A stretch of 64,000 nucleotides of DNA from Thalassovita litoralis (GCF_900182725.1 NZ_FXTO01000006.1:1-64000), one strand, 5' to 3'; shown: positions 10,065-19,997, counted from the stretch's first letter. Notes: generated by a model from the letters alone, not told the origin. Numbers and translations are program-made.

Positions 10065-11003
10065 ATGGACACCAGAAAGCTTAGGTATTTCGCGACAATC
10101 GTCGAAGAGGGATCGTTTTCCCGCGCGGCCACCCGCCTGAACGTGGCGCAACCGGCCTTGTCGCTGCATGTGAAAACGCTGGAACAGCAATTGGGAACCC
10201 CGTTGCTGATCCGCGAAGCGCACGGTGTCCGTCCGACCGAAGCAGGGGCGTTGCTGGCCCAACGTGCGTGCGCGGTGCTGGCCGAGTTGGAGCGTACCGA
10301 GGATGAAATTCGTAGTTTCGGCAAGATGCCCTCGGGGACGGTGCGGATCGGCTTGCCGGGGACGATCAGCGGCATTCTGGCGGTGCCGCTGATTGCCCGG
10401 ACGCGGGAACGGTATCCTCGGATCAAGATCATCATCGCCGAAGCCATGAGCGGCTTTGTCCGTGATTGGCTGACCGAAGGGCGGGTCGATCTGGCGGTGC
10501 TGTATACCGAACTGCGCGAGGCGGGGATTCATTCGGAAACCTTGCTAAAGGAAGAACTGGTTTTGCTGTTGCCACCGGACAGCCCCGATCAGCCGCCCCG
10601 CGCGATCGAGGGGCTGGGCGATGTGCCGCTGATTCTGCCCAGCGGGGCGCATGGGCTGCGCAAGATGGTGGACGGGTACATGCGTGACAGCGGGGTGCGC
10701 GTTGATCCGGTGATCGAGGTGGATTCCTATACCAATATCAAGAAACTGGTTGCTGCGGGATATGGGTGTTCGGTGTTGCCGTTTCATACGGTTGCGGCGG
10801 ATGCCGAGGTGGGAACGCTGGCGGTGCAGCCTTTTGCTGGACCGAAACTGTGGCGCAGCGCCTATCTGGCCTATTCGTTGGCGCATCCGCTTTCCAGTGC
10901 TGCGGGGGCGGTCAGCGCACTGCTGAAAGAGGTGGTCGGCGAATTGATCGACACCGGCATCTGGGCTGGCGCTGAATGGATGGGCGCAGAACGCGAACCG
11001 TAG
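10065..11003 (+). CDS. LysR-family transcriptional regulator (Nac/CynR-like)
   Basis: 312 residues from the ATG at 10065 (MDTRKLRYFATIVEEGSFSR); an ATG 24 bases upstream is in frame but the family start is here and GGCGGGG lies at suitable spacing. Residues 1-60 form the winged helix-turn-helix (SRAATRLNVAQPALSLHVKTLE); about 90-300 form the LysR co-inducer domain. Similarity in the DNA-binding part is to nitrogen assimilation control type LysR proteins. It lies 73 bases before the adenine deaminase start on the same strand, so control of purine salvage or nitrogen use is plausible, but no operator could be assigned. Confidence 0.88.
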   Translation: MDTRKLRYFATIVEEGSFSRAATRLNVAQPALSLHVKTLEQQLGTPLLIREAHGVRPTEAGALLAQRACAVLAELERTEDEIRSFGKMPSGTVRIGLPGTISGILAVPLIARTRERYPRIKIIIAEAMSGFVRDWLTEGRVDLAVLYTELREAGIHSETLLKEELVLLLPPDSPDQPPRAIEGLGDVPLILPSGAHGLRKMVDGYMRDSGVRVDPVIEVDSYTNIKKLVAAGYGCSVLPFHTVAADAEVGTLAVQPFAGPKLWRSAYLAYSLAHPLSSAAGAVSALLKEVVGELIDTGIWAGAEWMGAEREP

Positions 11004-11076
11004 GGAAAAGTGCCTGAACCCCTCGTCATAGGGTGTGGAGTGTGGCACCCTGACCAAAATCGGTGGAGTGCGAAAC

Positions 11077-12771
11077 ATGACAGAACTGGCGCAGATCATT
11101 GATCAGGGGCGGGGGGTGATCCCTGCCGATCTGGTGCTGAAAAACGGGCGGGTTCTGGACCTGATCACAGGCGAATTGCTGACAGGCGATGTAGCGATTT
11201 GCGGCGGCACGATCGTAGGCACCTGCGGCCGCTATAGCGGCCAGCAAGAGATTGATGTGTCAGGCATGATCCTTGTCCCCGGTTTTATTGACACGCATCT
11301 GCATATTGAAAGCTCGCTTGTCACGCCGTTTGAGTTTGACCGCTGCGTGCTGCCGCGCGGTGTGACCACGGCCATTTGCGACCCGCACGAGATTGCCAAT
11401 GTGATCGGGTTGGACGGTATCCGCTATTTTCAGCGGGCCAGCGAATACACGCTGATGGATATTCGGGTGCAACTGTCATCCTGTGTGCCGTCCACCGATA
11501 TGGAAACCGCCGGGGCGCGGATTGATGCGGATGATTTGAAGCAGGTGATGGGGCATTCGTCTGCTATCGGTTTGGCCGAGTTCATGAATTTCCCCGGTGT
11601 GCTGTTCAAAGACCCCGGTGTGATGGAAAAGCTGGCGCTGTTCCGGGGGCAGCACATTGACGGCCATTGCCCGCTTTTGTCCGGCAACGATCTGAATGCC
11701 TATATCGCGGCGGGTATTCGTACCGAACACGAGGCCACAAGCGCCGAGGAGGCACTGGAAAAGCTGCGCAAGGGGATGCGGGTGCTGATCCGTGAAGGAT
11801 CGGTGTCCAAAGATCTGCACGCGCTGGCCCCGATCATCACGGAACGCAATTCACCCTATATTTGTCTGTGTACCGATGACCGGAACCCGCTGGACATCGC
11901 GGAATATGGTCATCTGGATTACATGATCCGCACGGCTATCGCGCTGGGGGCGGACCCGCTGGCGGTGTATCGCGCGGCCAGCCTGTCGGCGGCCGAGGCA
12001 TTTGGGCTGAAAGATCGCGGTTTGATCGCACCGGGCAAGCGGGCGGATATTGTGGCGCTGACCAGTCTGGAACATTGCGATGCGCAACTGGTGCTGTGCA
12101 ATGGCGTAGAAGTGACCGATGCGGCCTTTGCCGCGCGGGATACGATCCCGCCGGTGGGGCGGCATTCGGTGAAGGCGCCGATTGTGACAGCGGATCATTT
12201 TCGCACGGCAGGAAACCGCGAAGATACCGACGTGATTGGCATTATCGAAGGTAAGATCATCACCGAACATCTGCACGAAACCATTGCCATCGTGGACGGC
12301 GACAAATGCCCCGATCCGGCCCGCGACCTGATGAAAATCGCGGTAATCGAACGGCACGGCAAAAATGGGAATATCGCCACGGGGTTCGTGCGCGGGTTCG
12401 GATTGCAGCACGGGGCGATTGCCGGAACCGTGTGCCACGATCATCACAATATCGCGGTGGTCGGTGCGGATTACGACGATATGGCGCTGGCCGCCAATCG
12501 GCTGGGCCAGATCGAAGGCGGGTTTGTCGTGGCCCGTGATGGGAAAATACTGGCCGAGCTGGCGCTGCCTGTGGCCGGATTGATGAGCCTTGACCCGTTT
12601 GAAACTGTCCGCGACCATCTGGTAGAGTTGCGCCATGCCGCCCGCAGTCTGGGCGTGGTGTTGGAAGAACCGTTTTTGCAACTGGCCTTTCTGGCATTGC
12701 CGGTGATTCCGGCGTTGAAAATCACGGATCGCGGATTGGTTGACGTGAACAAGTTCCAGATCATCCCATGA
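11077..12771 (+). CDS. ade: adenine deaminase
   Basis: Converts adenine to hypoxanthine and ammonia (purine salvage and nitrogen release); cytoplasmic metalloenzyme of the amidohydrolase superfamily. 564 residues from the ATG at 11077, which follows GGTGGAG; the frame extends 14 codons upstream to a GTG. Metal ligands are visible in [11 protein letters not shown] (His74, His76), with [10 protein letters not shown] and [10 protein letters not shown] later, and the C-terminal adenine deaminase domain with [14 protein letters not shown]. Length is close to that of the E. coli and B. subtilis enzymes. The LysR gene upstream on the same strand may regulate it. Confidence 0.93.
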   Translation: MTELAQIIDQGRGVIPADLVLKNGRVLDLITGELLTGDVAICGGTIVGTCGRYSGQQEIDVSGMILVPGFIDTHLHIESSLVTPFEFDRCVLPRGVTTAICDPHEIANVIGLDGIRYFQRASEYTLMDIRVQLSSCVPSTDMETAGARIDADDLKQVMGHSSAIGLAEFMNFPGVLFKDPGVMEKLALFRGQHIDGHCPLLSGNDLNAYIAAGIRTEHEATSAEEALEKLRKGMRVLIREGSVSKDLHALAPIITERNSPYICLCTDDRNPLDIAEYGHLDYMIRTAIALGADPLAVYRAASLSAAEAFGLKDRGLIAPGKRADIVALTSLEHCDAQLVLCNGVEVTDAAFAARDTIPPVGRHSVKAPIVTADHFRTAGNREDTDVIGIIEGKIITEHLHETIAIVDGDKCPDPARDLMKIAVIERHGKNGNIATGFVRGFGLQHGAIAGTVCHDHHNIAVVGADYDDMALAANRLGQIEGGFVVARDGKILAELALPVAGLMSLDPFETVRDHLVELRHAARSLGVVLEEPFLQLAFLALPVIPALKITDRGLVDVNKFQIIP

Positions 12772-12921
12772 CCCTGCGTCATACGCTTTTTCTGCACAGC
12801 AAAACCGATTTCCACTGATTGACGGGTTTCCGGCAAGGAATTAGTTTGCATGCGAAGGAGGAGTGCGCGCCGTTATTGGTGGCTGTATCCTCTTGCCCGA
12901 TGGACAAAGGAAACAAGCGAT

Positions 12922-15015
12922 ATGGCTGACGTCACCAAGGTGAATGATCTGATTTCGATTGAACGCAGCGGGGATATTGCCCTGATCTGCATCGACAACC
13001 CCCCGGTAAATGCAACGGGGCAGGTCGTGCGGCAGGGTTTGCTGGATGCGGTCGAACAATTGAAAGCCGATGATACAGCAAAGGTGATCGCAATCTACGC
13101 CGCTGGCCGGACCTTTGTGGCCGGTGCCGATATCCGCGAATTTGGCAAGCCCTCGCAGCCGCCTTCGTTGCCGGATGTGTATAACATCATCGAAGACTGC
13201 CAGACCCCGATTATCGCCATTATGCACGGTACGGCGCTGGGGGGCGGTCTGGAATTGGGCCTGGCAACCCATGCGCGGATCGGGATCGAAGGGCTGCGAG
13301 TCGGTCTGCCCGAAGTCAACCTTGGCCTGCTGCCCGGTGCCGGTGGCACCCAGCGCGTGCCGCGTTTGGCTGGCATTCCGATGGCGTTGGATATGTCCCT
13401 GTCGGGCCGTATGGTCAGCGCAAAAGAGGCGCTGGACAAAGGTCTGCTGGATCGTCTGGTTGCGGGGGAGCCGCGTGATGTGGCGCTGGTCGCTGCGCAG
13501 GACGTGCTGGATGGTAAACTGACCACCCGCCACACCTGTGATCTGGATACGCCCCGCGATGATAAGGCGCTGGACGATACCGCCGCGATGCTGAAGGTCA
13601 AACAGGCCCATCTGTTTGCCCCGCACAAGATTGTTGAGGCCGTGCGCGCATCTTATCTGCCCCGCACCGAAGGGCTGAAGATCGAACGTCAGGGGTTCTT
13701 GGATTGTATGCAAACCCCGCAGCGTTCGGGCTTGATCCACGCGTTTTTTGGTGAACGGGCCGTGTCGAACATTCCCGAAGCCAAGGGCGACACCCGCCCG
13801 CTGGCAAAAATCGGCGTGATCGGTGGCGGCACGATGGGATCGGGGATTGCAACCTCGTGTCTGATGGCGGGGCTGTCCGTGCGCTTGATCGAAGTGGCGC
13901 AGGACGGGCTGGACCGTGGCGTTGCCACCATCACCAAGAATCTGGAAGGCGCTGTATCGCGCGGTAAGATGAGCGCGGCAAAGAAAGACGCGGCGCTAGC
14001 CAATCTGTCCCCCTCGCTGGGGTTGGATGATCTGGCAGACGTGGATTTGGTGATCGAAGCCGTGTTTGAAAACATGGATGTCAAAAAGGACATCTTCGGC
14101 AAACTGAACACCATCTGCAAACCGGGGGCGATCCTTGCCTCGAACACGTCCTATCTGGATGTGAATGAAATCGCCGCCTGCACCGATCGTCCGCAGGATG
14201 TGCTGGGCCTGCACTTTTTCAGCCCGGCGCATGTGATGCGTTTGCTGGAAATCGTACAGGGCGCCAAAACTGCGCCCGATGTGTTGGCGACCGGGTTCGC
14301 GCTGGCCAAGACGCTGAAAAAGGTCGGCGTTCTGGCGCAGGTCTGCGATGGGTTTATCGGCAACCGCATTCTGTCGCATTACGCCAAAACCGCGGCCTAT
14401 CTGGTTCTGGACGGTGCCAGCCCGCAACATGTGGATAACGCGCTGGAAGGGTTCGGGTTCGCTATGGGGCCGCACAAGGTCAGCGATCTGGCGGGCATGG
14501 ATATCGGGTGGGCCAACCGCAAGCGTCTGGCCGCAACCCGCGACCCCGCCGAACGCTATGGCGGTGACGTGGCTGACCGTATTTGTGAACAGGGCTGGTA
14601 TGGCCGCAAAACCGGGCAGGGCTATTACATTTATGGTCAGGGCGCCCCGGTGCCGAACCCCGAGGTGGCAACCATCATTGACGGCGTCCGCGCTGACAAA
14701 GGGATCACGCCGCAGGATTTCACCGATCAGGACATCGTGGACCGTTACATGACCGCCATGATCGCTGAGGCGACCCGCGTTGTCGAAGACGGCACTGCCA
14801 AACGTCCGCTGGACGTGGATATGGTGTTCGTGTTCGGCTATGGTTTCCCGCGTCATCGCGGTGGCCCGCTGCATTATGCCGATACGATCGGGGCCGCCGA
14901 ACTGGTGCGCCGCATCAAAGAATACGCCAAAGAAGACGCCCATTACTGGCAGGTGCCTGCCTTGCTGGAAAAAATGGCCGCCGAAGGCACCAAATTTGCT
15001 GATCTGAACAAGTAA
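12922..15015 (+). CDS. 3-hydroxyacyl-CoA dehydrogenase / enoyl-CoA hydratase multifunctional enzyme (FadB/FadJ-like)
   Basis: Catalyses hydration of trans-2-enoyl-CoA and oxidation of the (S)-3-hydroxyacyl-CoA in beta-oxidation. 697 residues from the ATG at 12922, preceded by AAAGGAA; the frame is open 24 codons further upstream. The hydratase domain (1 to about 180) has the oxyanion residues in VAGADIREFG and catalytic acids in GGGLELG (Glu111) and LPEVNLGLLPGAGGTQR (Glu131). The NAD-binding motif IGVIGGGTMGSGIA is near 298, and the dehydrogenase His is in LHFFSPAHVMRL near 430. Two C-terminal 3HCDH domains follow. It is followed after 14 bases by a pair of acyl-CoA dehydrogenase genes, so the operon encodes consecutive beta-oxidation steps. 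Confidence 0.93.
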   Translation: MADVTKVNDLISIERSGDIALICIDNPPVNATGQVVRQGLLDAVEQLKADDTAKVIAIYAAGRTFVAGADIREFGKPSQPPSLPDVYNIIEDCQTPIIAIMHGTALGGGLELGLATHARIGIEGLRVGLPEVNLGLLPGAGGTQRVPRLAGIPMALDMSLSGRMVSAKEALDKGLLDRLVAGEPRDVALVAAQDVLDGKLTTRHTCDLDTPRDDKALDDTAAMLKVKQAHLFAPHKIVEAVRASYLPRTEGLKIERQGFLDCMQTPQRSGLIHAFFGERAVSNIPEAKGDTRPLAKIGVIGGGTMGSGIATSCLMAGLSVRLIEVAQDGLDRGVATITKNLEGAVSRGKMSAAKKDAALANLSPSLGLDDLADVDLVIEAVFENMDVKKDIFGKLNTICKPGAILASNTSYLDVNEIAACTDRPQDVLGLHFFSPAHVMRLLEIVQGAKTAPDVLATGFALAKTLKKVGVLAQVCDGFIGNRILSHYAKTAAYLVLDGASPQHVDNALEGFGFAMGPHKVSDLAGMDIGWANRKRLAATRDPAERYGGDVADRICEQGWYGRKTGQGYYIYGQGAPVPNPEVATIIDGVRADKGITPQDFTDQDIVDRYMTAMIAEATRVVEDGTAKRPLDVDMVFVFGYGFPRHRGGPLHYADTIGAAELVRRIKEYAKEDAHYWQVPALLEKMAAEGTKFADLNK

Positions 15016-15029
15016 GAAAGGGACCGGAT

Positions 15030-16217
15030 ATGGACCTGAGCTATTCTGCCGAGGACATCGCATTCCGCGATGAAGTCCGCGCCTATCTGGCGGACAACCT
15101 GCCCAAGCACATTTCTGACGCCGTGCGCGAAGGCGGCGAAATGGGCAAGGCAATGATAGAAGAATGGCACGCCATTCTGAACCGCAAGGGCTGGCTGGCA
15201 ACCATCTGGCCCAAGGAATTTGGCGGCCCTGGCTGGACCCCGGTGCAGCGTCATATCTTCGAGGAAGAATGCTGCCGTGCCTATTCGCCGCGCATCCTGC
15301 CCTTTGGTATTTCGATGCTGGGGCCGGTGTTGCAAAAATTCGGCACCAAGGAACAGCAGGACCATTACCTGCCGCGTATTCTGGACGGTACTGACTGGTG
15401 GTGTCAGGGCTATTCCGAACCGGGTGCCGGATCGGACCTTGCCAGCCTGAAAACCCGCGCCGTGCGCGAAGGCGACGAATGGGTGATCAACGGTCAGAAA
15501 ACCTGGACCACGCTGGGCCAGCACGCTGACTGGATTTTCTGCCTGTGCCGCACCGACCCCGATGCAAAGCAACAGCAGGGTATCAGCTTTATTCTGGTGG
15601 ACATGAAAACCCCCGGCATCGAAGTGCGCCCGATCAAGCTGATCGAAGGCGGTCACGAGGTAAACGAGGTGTTCTTTACCGATGTGCGTGTGCCGTATGG
15701 CAACCTTGTCGGCGAAGAAAACAAGGGCTGGACCATCGCCAAGTACCTGCTGACGCACGAACGCACCGGCATTGCCGGGGTGGGATTCTCGATGCAGGCC
15801 TTGGAAGAGGTGAAGGCGCTGGCCCGCAAAACGCTGCGCAATGGCAAGCCGCTGATCGAAGACCCGCTGTTCGCCGCGCGTATCGCGCAGGTGGAAATTG
15901 ATCTGGAAGCGATGAAAATCACCAACCTGCGGATGCTGTTCAAGGCGCAAAGCCAGGGCGCACCGGGGCCGGAAACCTCGATCCTGAAGATCAAAGGTAC
16001 GGTGATCCATCAGGAACTGAAGGATCTGGCCCGCCGCGCGCTTGGCCCGGCAGCGGCACCGTTCCCCGGTCATGTGACCGATGGCAACCTGATGTTCGGC
16101 CCCGCCGCCACCGCCCATAACGCGGCGCGGTATTTCAACAACCGCAAAACCTCGATTTTCGGTGGATCGAACGAGATCCAGCGGAACATCCTGACCAAGA
16201 CCATGCTGGAGCTGTGA
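15030..16217 (+). CDS. acyl-CoA dehydrogenase, large subunit of a probable heteromeric pair (PimC-like)
   Basis: FAD enzyme that introduces the alpha-beta double bond in acyl-CoA; 395 residues. SEPGAGSDL (near 130) and the C-terminal GGSNEIQRNIL are family signatures for FAD and substrate binding. ATG 15030 follows AAAGGGA. Together with the next, shorter dehydrogenase (three bases downstream) it resembles PimC/PimD and mycobacterial FadE heterotetramer pairs, in which two different subunits form one active enzyme on branched or dicarboxylic acyl-CoAs. The substrate is not known. Confidence 0.9.
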   Translation: MDLSYSAEDIAFRDEVRAYLADNLPKHISDAVREGGEMGKAMIEEWHAILNRKGWLATIWPKEFGGPGWTPVQRHIFEEECCRAYSPRILPFGISMLGPVLQKFGTKEQQDHYLPRILDGTDWWCQGYSEPGAGSDLASLKTRAVREGDEWVINGQKTWTTLGQHADWIFCLCRTDPDAKQQQGISFILVDMKTPGIEVRPIKLIEGGHEVNEVFFTDVRVPYGNLVGEENKGWTIAKYLLTHERTGIAGVGFSMQALEEVKALARKTLRNGKPLIEDPLFAARIAQVEIDLEAMKITNLRMLFKAQSQGAPGPETSILKIKGTVIHQELKDLARRALGPAAAPFPGHVTDGNLMFGPAATAHNAARYFNNRKTSIFGGSNEIQRNILTKTMLEL

Positions 16218-16220
16218 CCG

Positions 16221-17294
16221 ATGGATTTCAATCTGACCGAAGACCGCCAGATGCTGGCGGACACGCTGAACCGTTTCCTGACCGAACAGTACCCCGTCGA
16301 ACACCGCAATAAGGTGGCCTATGACGCGCCCTATCACGACCCGTCGAAATGGGACGCGCTGGTGGAACTGGGCACCCTGTTCGCGTTGGCCCCGGAAGAG
16401 GCCGGTGGCATGGGCGGCGCAGGTTTTGACATCGCCGTCGTGTTCGAGGCACTGGGCCGTCAGATCACGCCGGAACCCGTTCTGGGCGCGTTGATGGCCA
16501 GCCGTTTGCTGGCGGCTGCGGGTGCGGATCAAGAGGCGCTGTTGTCCGGTGCGTCGAAATACGCCGTCGCCTTTACCGAACTGGATGCAGCTTATGAGCT
16601 GGACCAGATTGCCGCGCAGGCCACTGCCAAGGGCGATGCCTATGCCCTGTCGGGTCGCAAAAGCACCGTTTACGGCGGGCAGGTTGCGGATGTGTTCCTT
16701 GTTGCTGCGAAACTGAACGGCAAGCTGGCCGTGTTCCAAGTGAACGCAGCAGATGCCAATGTGACCGGCTACGGCATGATGGACGGTGCGGGCGCGGCTG
16801 AATTGCTGCTGGACGACACCCCTGCCACCCTGCTGATCGAAGACGGCGCAGCCGCGATGGAAGACGCGATTAACGCCGGGATCGTCGCCCTGTGCGCCGA
16901 AGCCGTTGGCGCGATGGACGTGACCCATGCGATTACCGTGGATTACCTGAAACAGCGTAAACAGTTCGGGATCACCATTGGTAAGTTCCAAGTGCTGCAA
17001 CACCGCGCCGTGGACATGCTGACGGAAATCGAACAGTCCCGGTCCATCGTGATCAAGGCTGCGGCTGAACTGGGCGGGCCGGATGCGTCGCGCTATGCGT
17101 CGATGGCGAAAAACCTGATTGGCCGCTCCGCCCGCCTGATCGCCGAAGAGGCGATTCAGATGCACGGCGGTATTGCGATGACTTGGGAATACCCGGTGTC
17201 GCATTACGGCAAACGTCTGGTGATGCTGGACGCGCAATTGGGCGATACCGATTACCACCTGAGCCGCGTGATGGCGGGCAACGCAGCCGCCTGA
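16221..17294 (+). CDS. acyl-CoA dehydrogenase, small subunit of a probable heteromeric pair (PimD-like)
   Basis: 357 residues, acyl-CoA dehydrogenase fold with a reduced middle domain. RKQFGITIGKFQVLQHR and EAIQMHGGIAMTWEYPVSHY are typical of the FAD-contacting C-terminal helices. The first residues (MDFNLTEDRQMLADTLNRFL) match the small partner of PimC/D-type pairs. The gene starts three bases after its partner ends, so equal expression is expected. A strong hairpin terminator follows. Whether catalysis uses the Glu of this or the partner subunit cannot be settled by eye. Confidence 0.9.
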   Translation: MDFNLTEDRQMLADTLNRFLTEQYPVEHRNKVAYDAPYHDPSKWDALVELGTLFALAPEEAGGMGGAGFDIAVVFEALGRQITPEPVLGALMASRLLAAAGADQEALLSGASKYAVAFTELDAAYELDQIAAQATAKGDAYALSGRKSTVYGGQVADVFLVAAKLNGKLAVFQVNAADANVTGYGMMDGAGAAELLLDDTPATLLIEDGAAAMEDAINAGIVALCAEAVGAMDVTHAITVDYLKQRKQFGITIGKFQVLQHRAVDMLTEIEQSRSIVIKAAAELGGPDASRYASMAKNLIGRSARLIAEEAIQMHGGIAMTWEYPVSHYGKRLVMLDAQLGDTDYHLSRVMAGNAAA

Positions 17295-17320
17295 TCCCTG
17301 CGATTGGACTGACAAATGAA

Positions 17321-17350
17321 AACCCCCGGCAGGCTGTCCTGCCGGGGGTT
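17321..17350. terminator. bidirectional hairpin between convergent operons
   Basis: A perfect 13-bp stem, AACCCCCGGCAGG (17321-17333) with CCTGCCGGGGGTT (17338-17350), encloses the loop CTGT. It sits between the plus-strand acyl-CoA dehydrogenase pair and the convergent reductase gene ending at 17390. The T-run after it is short, so it may be a weaker intrinsic terminator. Confidence 0.8.
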
Positions 17351-17389
17351 CTTTGTGTGCTGCCTTCGCGTTTGAGGGCAGGGCGGCGG

Positions 17390-18430
17390 TTAGCCGACTT
17401 TCACGATTTGTTTGCCGAAATTCCCGCCCTTCAGCATATTCATGAAGGTGCGCGGTGCATTTTCCAGACCTTCGGCAATGTCTTCGACATATTTGATGTC
17501 ACCCTTGCCCACGCGCGGCCCGGCATCCATCAGGAATTCGGGGAAGCGTTCAAAATGGTCCGAGATGATAAAGCCGTGAACATGCAGACGGTTCACAAGG
17601 ATGGTCCGCCACATTTTCGGCAGGTTGTCCTTGGCCCCGGTCATGTTGCCGCCCAATGCGCCCGCGTTATACCATGCAATCATGCCACAGACCGGGATGC
17701 GTCCGCCAACATTCATCAGCGGCAGCACGGCCTCCAGAACCTTGCCCGCGACGTTTTCAAAATAGATGTCGACGCCGTTGGGGCATTGTTCGGCCAGCGC
17801 GGCGCGCAGGGCCTTGGCGTCCTCGTAGGCGCGGTGGTCAAGGCATTCGTCGAAGCCAAAGGTTTCCTTGGCCAGTTTGCATTTATCCGCCCCACCGGCA
17901 ATGCCGACAACGCGCAGACCCAGCAGTTTGGCCATCTGCCCCACCATCGACCCGACCGGGCCGGTTGCCGCAGCAACCACCAGCGTTTCACCCGCTTTGG
18001 GTTTGCCGTATTCCATCAGGCCGAACCAGCCGGTAAAGCCCGGCATCCCCAGAACGCCAAGCGCGGTGGTGGTGGACCCGTGCGATGGGTCCAGCTTGCG
18101 CAGTTCGCGCCCGTTCAGGCAGCCGTGCGTCGCCCAGCCCAACATGCCGAACACATGATCCCCAACGGCGAATTTCGGGTGGTTGGACGCGATCACCTCG
18201 CCCACGGCACCACCTTCCATTGTGTGATCAAGCTCTACCGGCTTGGCATAGGATTTGGCGTCATCCATACGGCCCCGCATGTAGGGGTCCAGCGACATAT
18301 CTGTGACGCGAACCAGAACCTCGCCTTCGCCGGGAACCGGCATCGGGGCGTCTTCGTAGCGGAAATCCGCGTCGACGGGTTCGCCGTCCGGACGGCGCGC
18401 CAATACGATACGTTTCATTGTTTCACCCAT
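17390..18430 (-). CDS. NADP-dependent oxidoreductase, medium-chain dehydrogenase/reductase family (CurA / leukotriene B4 reductase type)
   Basis: 346 residues. This family reduces alpha,beta-unsaturated ketones or aldehydes with NADPH and has no zinc site. Visible: the N-terminal substrate domain with MSLDPYMRGRMDD, then the nucleotide-binding motif AATGPVGSMVGQMAKLLG near 180 and GVDIYFENVAG near 245. ATG 18430 follows GGGAGGAAGAA. It is the last gene of the minus-strand acyl-CoA operon, separated by 83 bases and a GC hairpin from the thioesterase gene. It may remove reactive enone side products, or act on an unsaturated intermediate of the pathway. Confidence 0.9.
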   Translation of the reverse strand: MGETMKRIVLARRPDGEPVDADFRYEDAPMPVPGEGEVLVRVTDMSLDPYMRGRMDDAKSYAKPVELDHTMEGGAVGEVIASNHPKFAVGDHVFGMLGWATHGCLNGRELRKLDPSHGSTTTALGVLGMPGFTGWFGLMEYGKPKAGETLVVAAATGPVGSMVGQMAKLLGLRVVGIAGGADKCKLAKETFGFDECLDHRAYEDAKALRAALAEQCPNGVDIYFENVAGKVLEAVLPLMNVGGRIPVCGMIAWYNAGALGGNMTGAKDNLPKMWRTILVNRLHVHGFIISDHFERFPEFLMDAGPRVGKGDIKYVEDIAEGLENAPRTFMNMLKGGNFGKQIVKVG

Positions 18431-18489
18431 TTCTTCCTCCCATTCTGTGCAGTTTGCAAATAGCTAGTGTGTTTGCGTGATACGGACAG

Positions 18490-18507
18490 GGCGGGGCGAA
18501 CCCCGCC
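18490..18507. other. GC stem-loop between thioesterase and reductase genes
   Basis: GGCGGGG (18490-18496), loop CGAA, CCCCGCC (18501-18507): a perfect 7-bp stem just after the thioesterase stop on the minus strand. It lacks a T-run, so it is more likely an mRNA stabiliser or partial terminator. The same GGCGGGG/CCCCGCC stem recurs near cbbM (46777-46796) and before cbbZ (47537-47554). Confidence 0.55.
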
Positions 18508-18513
18508 GCAGCG

Positions 18514-18939
18514 TCATTTGATCCGAGTTTCACCACGAACGCGGAACACCCCGGTCCCCGAGGCGATGCGCGTCCCCAATTCATCGGTCACAAGCGCAGA
18601 GGCGAAAAAGGTTTTCGCCCCGCCACCAGTGCGCCGCGCCTCGCAGATCAGATGTTGGCCCTTGGCCTGTCCTTCGTAATTTACGTTCATGGACAGGGTC
18701 ATCGCCAGCCGCTTGTTATCGCGGTCGCCAGTGTAGCAGCCGCAGAACCCCATAGCCGTATCCAGAAGCATGGCATAAACCCCGCCATGCGGAATGCCGT
18801 AGCGGTTCATCAGATGCGGGAGCATCGGTAGTTCAACTCGCGTGTAGTCTGGTTTCCAGTCGGTCACTTCAAACCCCATATGCGCCTGAAGCGCATAAGG
18901 GTCTTCGACCAGCGCGGGGTCGATTTTGCTGTCTGTCAT
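18514..18939 (-). CDS. PaaI-family acyl-CoA thioesterase (hotdog fold)
   Basis: 141 residues, hotdog fold. NRYGIPHGGVYAMLLDTAMG carries the HGG motif and the Asp of the PaaI/YbgC-like thioesterases, which hydrolyse acyl- or aryl-CoA esters. Expected role: release of CoA from dead-end acyl-CoA intermediates of the operon. It lies 15 bases after the APH-like kinase gene. The substrate cannot be inferred from sequence. Confidence 0.88.
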   Translation of the reverse strand: MTDSKIDPALVEDPYALQAHMGFEVTDWKPDYTRVELPMLPHLMNRYGIPHGGVYAMLLDTAMGFCGCYTGDRDNKRLAMTLSMNVNYEGQAKGQHLICEARRTGGGAKTFFASALVTDELGTRIASGTGVFRVRGETRIK

Positions 18940-18954
18940 ATCCTGCCTTTCAGA

Positions 18955-19989
18955 TCAGACGGTGCGGGCCGCATCCAGCCCGTGTTGGGCAAAGTTGGGA
19001 ACATAGCCCCCCAGCGCCTTGGCCCGTTCCGGGTTCGAGGCGTTGCCATCCAATGCGCGTTTGTAAACGCCCTGAATGATGCCCGCCATGCGGAAGAAGG
19101 TAAACGCCAGATAGAACCCGAACCCGTCGATGCCGCCCAGATTGCGACGGGCGCAATAGGCATCAATGAATTCCTGATCGCTCATCAAACCTTGGGCGTC
19201 GCGGTCCACGCCAGCCAATCCGCGCCCTTCCTGACCCGGAGGCATCATCCATTGCATGATGACTGCGGCCAGATCGGCATAGGGATGGCCGGTGGTGGAC
19301 AGTTCCCAATCCAGAACGGCGGCGACTTTGGGCTTGTCCTTGTGGAACAGCATGTTGTCGATGCGGTAATCGCCATGCACCAGCGTGCGCTGGCCATCCT
19401 CGGCGGGGATGTTGGCATCCAGCCAAGTAATCAGTTCCTCCATCGCCGGGATGTGATCGGTTTCCGACGCCCGGTATTGTTTGGTCCAGCGGTCGATCTG
19501 GCGGCGGTAATAATTACCTTCGGGGCCATAATCAGACAGGCCCGTAGCGTTCAGATCAATATTGTGGATCGCGGCCAGAACCCGGTTCATTTCGTCCTGA
19601 ATGGGGCGGCGGTCATCGCGGGACAATTCGTTCAGGCGGGGGTCGTCAAAATGGCGTCCCTTCACCTCGTCCATGACATAGAAGGCGGACCCGATGACCG
19701 CGTCATCCTCGCACAGTAGATACATTTTGGCGACGGGGACATCGCTGCCTTGCAGGGCGCTTTGGACGCGGAATTCGCGGTCAACGGCATGGGCCGATTT
19801 CAGCAACACCCCCGGCGGTTTGCGGCGCAGCACATAGTTGCGGGTGGGGGTGATCAGCCGGAACGTGGGATTGGATTGCCCCACGTTGAATTTTTCGGCG
19901 CTCAGTGGGCCAGCGAAACCGTTCAGATGGGCGCTTAGATAGGCTGAAACGGCATCGGTATCCAGTTTGGTCGGGTCGGCTTTGGTCAT
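18955..19989 (-). CDS. APH-like phosphotransferase (ACAD10/11- and LvaA-type small-molecule kinase)
   Basis: 344 residues, aminoglycoside-phosphotransferase/choline-kinase fold. LVHGDYRIDNMLFH holds the catalytic Asp207 and Asn212, and VLDWELSTTGHPYADLA the metal-binding Asp227. The N-terminus (GFAGPLSAEKFNVGQSNPTFRL) is the nucleotide loop of the subgroup found fused to acyl-CoA dehydrogenase in human ACAD10/ACAD11 and as LvaA in Pseudomonas putida, which phosphorylates 4-hydroxyacyl-CoA. ATG 19989 was chosen because GAGG lies six bases upstream; in-frame TTG and ATG codons a few bases earlier are less well placed. The histidine phosphatase gene ends nine bases upstream, so the pair is coupled. 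A 4-hydroxyacyl-CoA substrate is an inference. Confidence 0.88.
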   Translation of the reverse strand: MTKADPTKLDTDAVSAYLSAHLNGFAGPLSAEKFNVGQSNPTFRLITPTRNYVLRRKPPGVLLKSAHAVDREFRVQSALQGSDVPVAKMYLLCEDDAVIGSAFYVMDEVKGRHFDDPRLNELSRDDRRPIQDEMNRVLAAIHNIDLNATGLSDYGPEGNYYRRQIDRWTKQYRASETDHIPAMEELITWLDANIPAEDGQRTLVHGDYRIDNMLFHKDKPKVAAVLDWELSTTGHPYADLAAVIMQWMMPPGQEGRGLAGVDRDAQGLMSDQEFIDAYCARRNLGGIDGFGFYLAFTFFRMAGIIQGVYKRALDGNASNPERAKALGGYVPNFAQHGLDAARTV

Positions 19990-19997
19990 GTCCATCC

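Noticed and set aside
12780-12845. Possible fourth operator-like site (TTCTGCACAGC and TTTCCGGCAAGGA) before the FadB-like gene
   Set aside because: Only parts of the 21-bp motif match and the spacing differs; too weak to include.
14943-17315. 790-residue open frame on the minus strand opposite the acyl-CoA dehydrogenase pair
   Set aside because: Shadow frame caused by codon bias; the plus-strand genes have complete family motifs and ribosome binding sites.
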